From positions 1-64,000 of the forward strand of contig CANHDJ010000007.1 of assembly GCA_947459425.1 (NCBI GenBank): a stretch of 64,000 nt of DNA, in the 5' to 3' direction. The position numbers and the translations under genes are program-made. This document shows, piece after piece, positions 27,000-34,117 of the stretch. How positions within the stretch are numbered: position 1 is the first letter of the stretch; every line of letters starts with the position of its first letter. The DNA comes from Ignavibacteria bacterium (lineage in GTDB: Bacteria; Bacteroidota; Ignavibacteria; Kapaibacteriales; UBA4661). Below the pieces are notes generated by a model. It searched no databases, had not been told where the DNA came from, and saw nothing but the letters and a program-made list of their open reading frames with translations.

Positions 27000-27029
27000 C
27001 CATCCGGCGGCTTCTTCGCCGTCGGGTGG
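27000..27029 (+). repeat. Dispersed GC-rich hairpin repeat (copy 4)
   Basis: CCATCCGGCGGC, loop TTCTTC and GCCGTCGGGTGG form a full 12-bp stem with A-U and G-U compensation. It lies in the 216-base gap between ribH and wecB, oriented like copy 2. The paired substitutions in both arms relative to copy 2 suggest the stem itself is selected. Confidence 0.75.
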
Positions 27030-27090
27030 CTTCTTCACTCTCTACCTACATTGCTTCCCTTCTTCTCCCAGACGTACCCTCAACTCAAGC

Positions 27091-28215
27091 ATGACCCCAA
27101 AACCTCTCATTCTCTCCGTTGTCGGCGCACGACCAAATTTTATGAAAGTTGCGCCGATTCATCGTGTGTTCTCTGCACCTGAGTTTACCAGCCTTACACA
27201 GCACCAAATCGTTCACACGGGGCAGCATTACGACGCTGCCATGTCGGATGCTTTTTTTCGTGACCTCGAAATGCCCGAACCCAAGTATTTCCTTGGTGTT
27301 GGCTCTGGCTCTCATGCCGAGCAGACGGCAAGAGTAATCGTTGAATTTGAAAAGGTGTGTTTGGAGGCAAAGCCCGCATTGGTACTGGTTGTTGGGGATG
27401 TCAATTCCACCATTGCCGCTACATTGACGGCAACAAAACTCGGCATACCTGTCGCACACGTCGAAGCCGGCTTGCGAAGCGGCGACCGCACCATGCCGGA
27501 AGAACTCAATCGTATTGCCACCGATGCACTCTGCGATTATGCTTTTGTTACCGAGAAAAGTGGTGTCGATAATCTTTTACGTGAGAATTTTCGGTATGAC
27601 CGCGTGCATTTTGTTGGGAATACGATGATTGATTCACTCCATTTTGCTCTGTCCAAAGCCCGTCAATCCCCAATTCTGCATGACCTTTCGCTAGAAGACC
27701 GCCAGTATGCCCTTGTAACGCTCCACCGCCCGTCGAATGTGGATGATGCGGTGCAGTTGCAGTCGCTCGTGGAAATGCTCCTAGAAGCGGCGGAAACGTG
27801 TTCTATCGTGTTTCCTGTGCATCCGCGCACACGCAAACATTTGGAGCGTTTTGGGCTTCTGGGACGTATCGAACAGCATCCGCGCTTTATTCTCACCGAG
27901 CCGCAAGGTTACGTGAATTTCCTTGCGCTGATGATGAACGCCCGTTTTGTAATGACCGATTCCGGCGGTGTCCAAGAAGAAACAACCGCGCTTGGGGTCT
28001 CGTGTTTGACGCTTCGCACGACAACCGAGCGCCCGATTACGTGCGAAATTGGAACAAATATTCTTATCCCGCCCACAACGGAAAATATTCGCACAGCGCT
28101 CCGAAAGGCGCTTCAAGAGACTGCCCCGCCATCGTACACGCTGCCACCGCTCTGGGACGGAAAAGCTGCCGAACGCATTGCCGCGATTATTGCTCAGGAA
28201 TGCCTCAAAAGCTAG
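27091..28215 (+). CDS. wecB: UDP-N-acetylglucosamine 2-epimerase (non-hydrolysing)
   Basis: A 374-residue GT-B-fold enzyme that interconverts UDP-GlcNAc and UDP-ManNAc for surface polysaccharide synthesis. Diagnostic motifs are VVGARPNFMKVAPIHRVF, HTGQHYDAAMSDAFF, VGDVNSTIAATLTATKLGIPVAHVEAGLRSGDRTMPEE, VTLHRPSNVD and FVMTDSGGVQEETTALGVSCLTLR with TTERPIT. Size is normal. No other polysaccharide genes are next to it. The gene is preceded by two hairpin repeats and followed by the hslO promoter. Confidence 0.94.
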   Translation: MTPKPLILSVVGARPNFMKVAPIHRVFSAPEFTSLTQHQIVHTGQHYDAAMSDAFFRDLEMPEPKYFLGVGSGSHAEQTARVIVEFEKVCLEAKPALVLVVGDVNSTIAATLTATKLGIPVAHVEAGLRSGDRTMPEELNRIATDALCDYAFVTEKSGVDNLLRENFRYDRVHFVGNTMIDSLHFALSKARQSPILHDLSLEDRQYALVTLHRPSNVDDAVQLQSLVEMLLEAAETCSIVFPVHPRTRKHLERFGLLGRIEQHPRFILTEPQGYVNFLALMMNARFVMTDSGGVQEETTALGVSCLTLRTTTERPITCEIGTNILIPPTTENIRTALRKALQETAPPSYTLPPLWDGKAAERIAAIIAQECLKS

Positions 28216-28227
28216 AAAAAAGATTTC

Positions 28228-28261
28228 TTGCTGACAATTCCGTAGAAAAAGCGTAGTTTTG
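28228..28261 (+). promoter_or_regulatory. Bacteroidota-type promoter for hslO
   Basis: TTG at 28228-28230 and TAGTTTTG at 28254-28261 are separated by 23 bases, an exact TTG/TAnnTTTG match with the same spacing as the promoter at 10785. Transcription from about 28268 implies that the gene starts at the GTG at 28304 rather than further upstream. Confidence 0.5.
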
Positions 28262-28303
28262 CGTCCAATATTTTTTCTTTTTCATCTGGAAAGGCTGACC
28301 ATT

Positions 28304-29248
28304 GTGGAACCATTACCCCAGAATACGGATAATTCCTCGCCACAGGCAATCAAAAAACTTTATACCCAGCGCGACCGCGTTGTTCGGGCAATGACCGAGG
28401 ATGGATTCTTTCGCTTGGCGGCGGTGCGCAATACAAGAACCGCCCTCTCTGCACAGGAACGTCACAATCTCAGCCCGCTTGCTGCCGTGCTTTTGGGGCG
28501 AGCTATGGCGGGTGCTTCGCTTTTGGCGGCATTTCTGAAAAGCGAGGAGCGCATGATATTGGACTTTTCCGGCAATGGTCCGGCTGGTAAGGTTTTTGCG
28601 GAGTCTTTAAGCGTCGGTGAAGTGCGTGGCTATGTTCAAAACCCCGAATGTGTGTTGGATTTCTCTTACAATAATCCTTCGCTTGGCAGTGGGCTTGGTA
28701 TCGGGCTTTTGCGGGTTTCGAGAATTTTGTATAACCAGTTTGAACCGACAACGGGCGTAGTGGAGCTTGTTTCCGGCGACATCAGTACCGATTTGGCGTA
28801 TTATCTCACCCAATCCGAACAGATTCCGAGCGCCGTCATGTTGGATGTAAGTATTGATAAAGAAGGAAAAGTCGCCCAATCCGGCGGACTTATGGTTCAG
28901 GCTATGCCGGGAGCGCCGGAGAGTTTGATTCAGCGTATGTACGATAATATCAAGAAATTAGACCATATCGCGGACACCCTGGGAACGGGCTATTCGCCTC
29001 AAGAAATGCTGCAAATTGTTGCCGATTCACCGCTTACCGAAACGTCGGATACACCAATTGACTTTTTTTGCCGATGCTCGCTTGAGCGCTTCAAATCAGC
29101 ACTTTCGACCCTTGGTATTGAGGAGGTCAAAGAAATGCGCGAGCAAAATCAACGCGAGCTTGTCTGCCGCTACTGCAATAGCCACTATAATCTTAGTGAT
29201 AGTGATTTTGAGGATATTATTGGCACATTGCAAGCGAAAAATAACTAA
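28304..29248 (+). CDS. hslO: Redox-regulated chaperone Hsp33
   Basis: A 314-residue chaperone that holds unfolding proteins during oxidative stress. The N-terminal domain has DRVVRAMTEDGFFRLAAV, GRAMAGASLLAAFLKSEERM and FSGNGPAGKVFAES. The C-terminal zinc switch shows the four cysteines as FFCRCSLERF and LVCRYCNSHYN. In the reduced state they bind Zn; oxidation to disulfides activates the chaperone. I chose the GTG at 28304 because a GGAAAGG ribosome-binding site lies about nine bases upstream and the promoter precedes it; an upstream TTG at 28259 would lie inside the promoter. Length then fits the family. Confidence 0.92.
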   Translation: MEPLPQNTDNSSPQAIKKLYTQRDRVVRAMTEDGFFRLAAVRNTRTALSAQERHNLSPLAAVLLGRAMAGASLLAAFLKSEERMILDFSGNGPAGKVFAESLSVGEVRGYVQNPECVLDFSYNNPSLGSGLGIGLLRVSRILYNQFEPTTGVVELVSGDISTDLAYYLTQSEQIPSAVMLDVSIDKEGKVAQSGGLMVQAMPGAPESLIQRMYDNIKKLDHIADTLGTGYSPQEMLQIVADSPLTETSDTPIDFFCRCSLERFKSALSTLGIEEVKEMREQNQRELVCRYCNSHYNLSDSDFEDIIGTLQAKNN

Positions 29249-29271
29249 TACTCCATCCCAAGCCCCACACT

Positions 29272-29850
29272 ATGCGCTTTCTCAAGAATGTGTTTGCTGT
29301 CTGCGTCTTTTGCTGCGCCCTTGCTCTTTGCCATCAAAGCGCCCTTGCCCAAGATATGCGCCAATACAGCCCCGAAGAGCGTTTTGCCCAAACCGCGAAA
29401 AATACACTCTTTGTCGAGGGTTTGGGAAATGGTGGATTATACTCGTTCAATTTCGACCGACGGCTTGCGCCCACGTGGAATGTGCGGCTTGGGTTTAGCA
29501 ATTATCGGGCAGATGCGGCTCTGGCAAATGTTTTTTCCGGTGCAGCTTCTCTGGTTGTTGTTCCGCTTATTGCTTCGTATCTGTATAATTTTCCTGAAAG
29601 TAACAGCTATTTAGAACTTGGTGGGGGAATTTCGTCGCTTTTTGCTACGGTCTCGGTAACAACAGTTGTTCCAGCCAGTGCTACAGCCTACACGCCTATC
29701 CCGACTTTCGTGATAATGTACCGTATTATGCCAAGCGAAGGCGGATTTTCACTGCGAGCAGGGCTTACGCCGCTTATTCTCCCCAATTTTTTTCTCCCTG
29801 TTCTGCCGTGGCTTGGTGTAAGCCTTGGTTGGACATTTGGCGGTTTTTAA
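29272..29850 (+). CDS. Small secreted beta-barrel-like protein, unknown
   Basis: A 192-residue exported protein I do not recognise. The signal peptide is MRFLKNVFAVCVFCCALAL, continuing to ALAQ. The mature part has short alternating strands with glycine and aromatics (GLGNGGLYSFNFDRRLAPTWNVRLGFSNY, then YLYNFPESNSYLELGGGISSLFATV, then GVSLGWTFGGF at the end). It ends with an aromatic, as many outer-membrane barrels do. It lies 23 bases after hslO and 21 bases before the quinone reductase gene on the same strand. Confidence 0.65.
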   Translation: MRFLKNVFAVCVFCCALALCHQSALAQDMRQYSPEERFAQTAKNTLFVEGLGNGGLYSFNFDRRLAPTWNVRLGFSNYRADAALANVFSGAASLVVVPLIASYLYNFPESNSYLELGGGISSLFATVSVTTVVPASATAYTPIPTFVIMYRIMPSEGGFSLRAGLTPLILPNFFLPVLPWLGVSLGWTFGGF

Positions 29851-29871
29851 TACTCCATTTCTCTCCCTATC

Positions 29872-30927
29872 ATGTCCATTCTCCGTGCTGCCTATCGCAT
29901 GACACGCGCTGGTTCGCTGGCTAACCTGCACCATGTCCACGAGCCTCTTGCAGAGCCTCTTGATAACGAGGTCTGCGTTGAAGTTCGTGCTATCGGACTC
30001 AATTTTGCCGATATTTTTGCCATGATGGGCTTGTATAGCGCTACGCCCAAAGGGAGTTTTGTTCCTGGACTGGAATACACTGGTGTGGTGCGCTCTGTGG
30101 GCAAATCGGTCAGCCGCGTGAGCGTTGGTGATGCCGTCATAGGCGTTGTGCGCTTTGGCGCATACACAACGCACGTCGTCGTTGATGAAAACTACGTTTT
30201 GCCGCTTCCCGAAGGGTGGACGTTTGAAGAAGGTGCAGCCTTTACGGTGCAAGCGCTGACGGCGTATTACGCACTGTTGCCTTTGGGTGCTATGCGCAAT
30301 GGTGCAACGGTGCTGATTCATAGCGCTGCCGGTGGCGTAGGCATTGTTGCCAACCGCATTGCAAAGCGCCTTGGGGCGTTTACAATTGGTTCGGTCGGCA
30401 CATCCGATAAAATTCCGCTTTTGCAGAAAGAGGGCTATGATCGGGTATTCGTACGGTTCGGCACGTCCTATCGGGCTGCAAAGCACGACCTTGACACAGC
30501 CCTTGGCAATCGTCCTCTGTCGCTGGTACTGGATAGTTTGGGTGGGAATGCCCTCCAAGCAAGCTATGATGCGCTTGCTCCTGCCGGGCGCATTGTGTGT
30601 TTTGGTTCGGCAAATATGGCGTTTCAAGGCAAGCGCCCGCCGTATTTGTCGCTTATCTGGAAATGGCTTCGTCGCCCCAAATTTGATGCACTGGCAATGA
30701 TTGAGCAGAATAAAGCGGTGATGGGATTTAATTTGATATGGTTGTGGGATAATCTGGACGAAATGACGCGCCTTTTGCATGAAATTGACGCTCTAGGGCT
30801 TCCCAAGCCACTTGTGGGGCATACTTATCCTTTTGCTGCACTGCCCGAAGCCATTACCGCATTTCAATCCGGCAAGACCGTTGGCAAAGTGGTGGTGCGG
30901 GTTTCAGACGATGACCGCCCGTTGTGA
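29872..30927 (+). CDS. Zinc-independent quinone oxidoreductase / VAT1-like MDR protein
   Basis: A 351-residue medium-chain dehydrogenase/reductase. A GroES-like N-terminal domain (IGLNFADIFAMMGLYSATPKG, then FVPGLEYTGVVRSVGKSV) is followed by the nucleotide-binding domain with VLIHSAAGGVGIVANRIAKRLGA (AxxGxxG for NADPH) and VLDSLGGNALQASYDALAPAGRIVCFGSANM. A C-terminal segment resembles the VAT-1 group (SLIWKWLRRPKFDALAMIEQNKAVMGFNLIWLWD). No zinc-ligand cysteines are present, so NADPH-dependent quinone or enone reduction is most likely. It is convergent with the DAO gene, 21 bases apart. Confidence 0.87.
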   Translation: MSILRAAYRMTRAGSLANLHHVHEPLAEPLDNEVCVEVRAIGLNFADIFAMMGLYSATPKGSFVPGLEYTGVVRSVGKSVSRVSVGDAVIGVVRFGAYTTHVVVDENYVLPLPEGWTFEEGAAFTVQALTAYYALLPLGAMRNGATVLIHSAAGGVGIVANRIAKRLGAFTIGSVGTSDKIPLLQKEGYDRVFVRFGTSYRAAKHDLDTALGNRPLSLVLDSLGGNALQASYDALAPAGRIVCFGSANMAFQGKRPPYLSLIWKWLRRPKFDALAMIEQNKAVMGFNLIWLWDNLDEMTRLLHEIDALGLPKPLVGHTYPFAALPEAITAFQSGKTVGKVVVRVSDDDRPL

Positions 30928-30948
30928 CGTGTTTTCTCGCTCATTTTC

Positions 30949-32091
30949 TCATTCGCCCAGCGCACACCGCGCCGTGTCCGCACCAATCGTACTCCCCAGT
31001 GCCACCCCCATACCATTGCAGGCGAAGCCCACCACAAGCCGCTCGTGGGTACGCTGCACAATCGGCAATTTGCTTGCGTGGAAACCCATAATCCCCGACC
31101 AACGCTGCTCAATCGTAAAACTGCGCTCTGGGAGGATCATTTTCTGCAAAAGCCGCTCTAATTCTTGTTGAATTGTGGTATTGAGGGCTAATGCGGTAGT
31201 TTCTTCCGTATCAAAATCAAGATTGCGCCCGCCGCCCAAGAGAATACGCTCTCCTTCGGGTGACGACACATTGCGGAAGTAGTAAAAACCTTCGTCAAAA
31301 TGAAATACGCCTCGAAAGGGTAAATTTGCGATGGGCGAAGTCATCAATATTTGCCCTCGCGCAGGTTTTATGCCAAGTTCGGGGGCGAAGGTGCTGGTGA
31401 AAGCATTCGTGCATAGCACAACTTGAGCGGCGCGAATGGTCAAGGATTCGTCGTTATGCTTCAGATGCAACTGCACTGCGGTCGGCTCGTGGTCAATCTG
31501 TCGGACATCTGCGCCCCAAAGCAGCATCACGCCTCGCTCCTGGGCTAGTGCCGCTAATGAACGCATCATCCGACCGGAATGAATTTGTCCCTCAAAATCA
31601 CTCTTGACGATAGCTTTGACGCGCTTTGTGCCAAAACCATATTCGGCAATGAGGTCGCTGCGTTCATAGAAGGCGGCTCTAGGAAAAATATCCCGCAAGG
31701 CAGTGTTAATGCGCTCTATCTGCTCCAGTGCTGCAACATTATTCTCAAAAAGAAGTTCAAAACCGCCGTGTTGTTCGTACCCGCAAGCCAAGTCACCAAG
31801 CCGTTTTCGGAGAACGTCTAATCCTGCATAACGGGCATGAACAAGCCGTACTGTGGCTTCTTCGCCATTTGTTTGCATATCAGAAAGAATTTCGGTAAGG
31901 CTGCCGAAACACGCAAATCCTGCATTGCGCGTACTGGCACCGCTAGGAATGAAGCCGCGCTCCAGCACTGCCACCGAAGAATGCGGGCGCTGCTCTTTTA
32001 GCGATAATGCCGTCGAAAGCCCAATAATTCCTGCGCCGACGACAACGAAGTCGTATTGCGTCCAAGCGTCCTGTTCCCAATAACTCAGCAT
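30949..32091 (-). CDS. FAD-dependent oxidoreductase (DAO family)
   Basis: A 380-residue flavoprotein with the dinucleotide-binding motif DFVVVGAGIIGLSTALSLKEQ near its N-terminus and the DAO-family layout, including GFIPSGASTRNAGFACFGSLTE near residue 50. Members oxidise amino acids, amines or glycerol-3-phosphate; the substrate here is unknown. C-terminal sequence (WSGIMGFHASKLPIVQRTHERLVVGFACNGMGVALGSTIGAD) closes the FAD fold. I chose the ATG at 32091 so the protein begins MLSYWEQDAWTQYDFVVVG; a frame to 32163 would overlap the neighbouring gene. No partner genes are evident. Confidence 0.82.
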   Translation of the reverse strand: MLSYWEQDAWTQYDFVVVGAGIIGLSTALSLKEQRPHSSVAVLERGFIPSGASTRNAGFACFGSLTEILSDMQTNGEEATVRLVHARYAGLDVLRKRLGDLACGYEQHGGFELLFENNVAALEQIERINTALRDIFPRAAFYERSDLIAEYGFGTKRVKAIVKSDFEGQIHSGRMMRSLAALAQERGVMLLWGADVRQIDHEPTAVQLHLKHNDESLTIRAAQVVLCTNAFTSTFAPELGIKPARGQILMTSPIANLPFRGVFHFDEGFYYFRNVSSPEGERILLGGGRNLDFDTEETTALALNTTIQQELERLLQKMILPERSFTIEQRWSGIMGFHASKLPIVQRTHERLVVGFACNGMGVALGSTIGADTARCALGE

Positions 32092-32146
32092 AACAATTTG
32101 GAATTGATGAAAGGGATAAAATATCAAAACACTTTTGATGAGGAAT

Positions 32147-33946
32147 TTATTTCTGCACCACAAGCGTTCGCGCCATCACGACACCATGAGCCGAAAAGCG
32201 CACAAAATATAGCCCATTCGCCAGATTAGCGGTCGAAAATTCTATTGTATGCGCCCCCGCCGAGCGCTCTGCAAAGAGAGGTACAGCAACAGTGCGCCCA
32301 ATATTATCCGTGACGGCGATCTGCACCATTGCTGCTTTTTCCAGTGAGAATATTATTGCCGCAAGGTTTTGTGCGGGGTTTGGGGAAATGCTTTGTATGC
32401 CTGTGCTGAAGCCCTGTTGTAGGCTGACGCTGGTGGTGGTGAATCGTACTTGGGCAGAACTGCTCTCATTACGCAAGCGGTCAAGCGCTGTGACGGCGTA
32501 CTGAATGGATCCGGGTGTGATGCGAAAGGGTGGATTTGTGTCTGTCCACGTAGTGTTGGGCGTAATGGCAACAATTGAGGCGGGATTATCCAGCCTGATT
32601 TGTGCTGTATCGGCAAAACGATAGACCACATATAACGCCGCAGTATCGCCATCACGTGCGCGTTCCGGGACGCTCCAGGTGAGCGTTAAAGCGCGTGTGG
32701 AAGCACTTTGTACGGCACGAAGATTTGTGGGCGGGTTGGGCGCAATAGAATCTTTCCATGCCATTGTCGGCACAAGTGCTGGTGAGCGCATAGCACTATT
32801 TACCAGTGCTGTACGAAGCCCCTGTAAATTCCGCGTGAGGGAATTTGAGCTAAAAAAGACAATACCATTACCGTTTTGCTCGCGGTTGACATCAACTTGG
32901 CGTGTTATGTCGTCTGCCGTCCATGTTGCATCGGTTAAACGATACGCTCCCAAGCCTGAATACATCTGCCTTCCCGCTTGGCGGGCTTGCGCATTCCACC
33001 ACGGCATGAGTTTCGCATAATCCTGAGCGCCGCCTAATTTCCAGTACAGTTGGGGAATAATATAATCAACCGTCCGCGCTTGAAGCCATGCAAGGGCATC
33101 GCAAAAAACGACAGAATACGCATCCAGACCGCTCGTGCCGCTCGGAGTGCCGCTTCGCCAAATACCGAACGGGCTGATACCAAATTTGACAAACGGCTTT
33201 GCGGAGCGAATACTGTCGGAAACCATTTTCACCATGATATTGACATTATCACGTCGCCAATCAGCAATATTCCCGATATTACGAGAATACTGCCGAAACG
33301 TCTCTGCATCTTGCGTTGTTGTGCCTTCGTAGGGGTAAAAATAATCGTCAAAATGTACACCATCAATATCGTATTTTCGCACAACATCCATAATGACCGA
33401 TACGACATAATCACGCACTTCCGGCAATCCGGGATTGAGCAATCGAAAAGGGCTGCGGTACGTCAGATGCCACGCGGGGCGAGTACGCGAAATATGGCTT
33501 TCCGCCACACTCGACGACGACGAAACGACCGAACGAAAAGGATTGAACCATGCGTGGAATTCCATGCCGCGCTTGTGTGTTTCTTCAAGCATGAACTGAA
33601 GCGGATTCCAGACGGGAGACGGCACACGCCCTTGAGCGCCCGTGAGCCACTGCGACCAAGGTTCGAGAGCGCTGGGATAGAGAGCATCAGCAGAGGGACG
33701 AATCTGGACGAAGACCGCATTGATGCCCATTTGCTGGTGTGCGTCGAGTATCGTGATAAATTCTTTGCGCTGCGCTTCGGGAAAATCATCGGCACGGCTC
33801 GGAAAATCAAGATTAAACACACTCGAAATCCATACACCGCGAAACTCACGCTTTGGCGAACTTTGTGCAAAAAGCGCTGGTATGCTCATGCTCAGGATGA
33901 TTGCACAAAGGACAAAAGAAAGAGGGCGAGTCGGATGGAGGCGCAT
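32147..33946 (-). CDS. Secreted GH10-like hydrolase (YddW/DUF187) with T9SS sorting domain
   Basis: A 599-residue exported protein. A signal peptide (LSFVLCAIILSMSIPALFAQ) precedes a glycosyl-hydrolase-like 10 domain, seen as EFRGVWISSVFNLDFPS, INAVFVQIRPSADALYPSALEPWSQWLTG and KRGMEFHAWFNPFR, with DIDGVHFDDYFYPY as the probable active-site region. Bacterial relatives act on peptidoglycan or similar glycans. A fibronectin-type III segment (PPTNLRAVQSASTRALTLTWSVP) follows. The last 80 residues, with SISPNPAQNLAAIIFSLEKA and LANGLYFVRFSAHG, form a T9SS sorting domain, so it is exported through the outer membrane and attached or released. Confidence 0.87.
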   Translation of the reverse strand: MRLHPTRPLSFVLCAIILSMSIPALFAQSSPKREFRGVWISSVFNLDFPSRADDFPEAQRKEFITILDAHQQMGINAVFVQIRPSADALYPSALEPWSQWLTGAQGRVPSPVWNPLQFMLEETHKRGMEFHAWFNPFRSVVSSSSSVAESHISRTRPAWHLTYRSPFRLLNPGLPEVRDYVVSVIMDVVRKYDIDGVHFDDYFYPYEGTTTQDAETFRQYSRNIGNIADWRRDNVNIMVKMVSDSIRSAKPFVKFGISPFGIWRSGTPSGTSGLDAYSVVFCDALAWLQARTVDYIIPQLYWKLGGAQDYAKLMPWWNAQARQAGRQMYSGLGAYRLTDATWTADDITRQVDVNREQNGNGIVFFSSNSLTRNLQGLRTALVNSAMRSPALVPTMAWKDSIAPNPPTNLRAVQSASTRALTLTWSVPERARDGDTAALYVVYRFADTAQIRLDNPASIVAITPNTTWTDTNPPFRITPGSIQYAVTALDRLRNESSSAQVRFTTTSVSLQQGFSTGIQSISPNPAQNLAAIIFSLEKAAMVQIAVTDNIGRTVAVPLFAERSAGAHTIEFSTANLANGLYFVRFSAHGVVMARTLVVQK

Positions 33947-34117
33947 ACATCTAGCTGAGAAAGGATAAAAGATAACGATTCAGATAGGGCAATCGCATGA
34001 GTTTTTGGGAACGACGTAAAACCTCAATATTCCAGATAATGGGTTGCAATCCATTGTTCAACGGAGCAAGGATTGATGGGGGATTGAGATTTTGATGCGA
34101 TTGCCCTAGCAAGTGGG
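33947..34117. other. Intergenic region holding a MITE-like element
   Basis: The 171-base gap between the GH10-like gene and the DPP gene (both minus) contains the inverted-repeat element described separately and no gene. Confidence 0.5.
33986..34108. mobile_element. MITE-like element with perfect terminal inverted repeats
   Basis: TAGGGCAATCGCAT at 33986-33999 is repeated in perfect inverted form as ATGCGATTGCCCTA at 34095-34108, bounding a 123-bp segment with no coding capacity. If the outer TA is a duplicated target, as in IS630/Tc1-type transposition, the element would be GGGCAATCGCAT...ATGCGATTGCCC flanked by TA on both sides. No transposase is present, so it would move only with help from an element elsewhere. 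Confidence 0.55.

Noticed and set aside
26875..27090. A frame of about 100 codons in the gap between ribH and wecB.
   Set aside because: It consists of the two hairpin repeats read through; no homology or ribosome-binding site.
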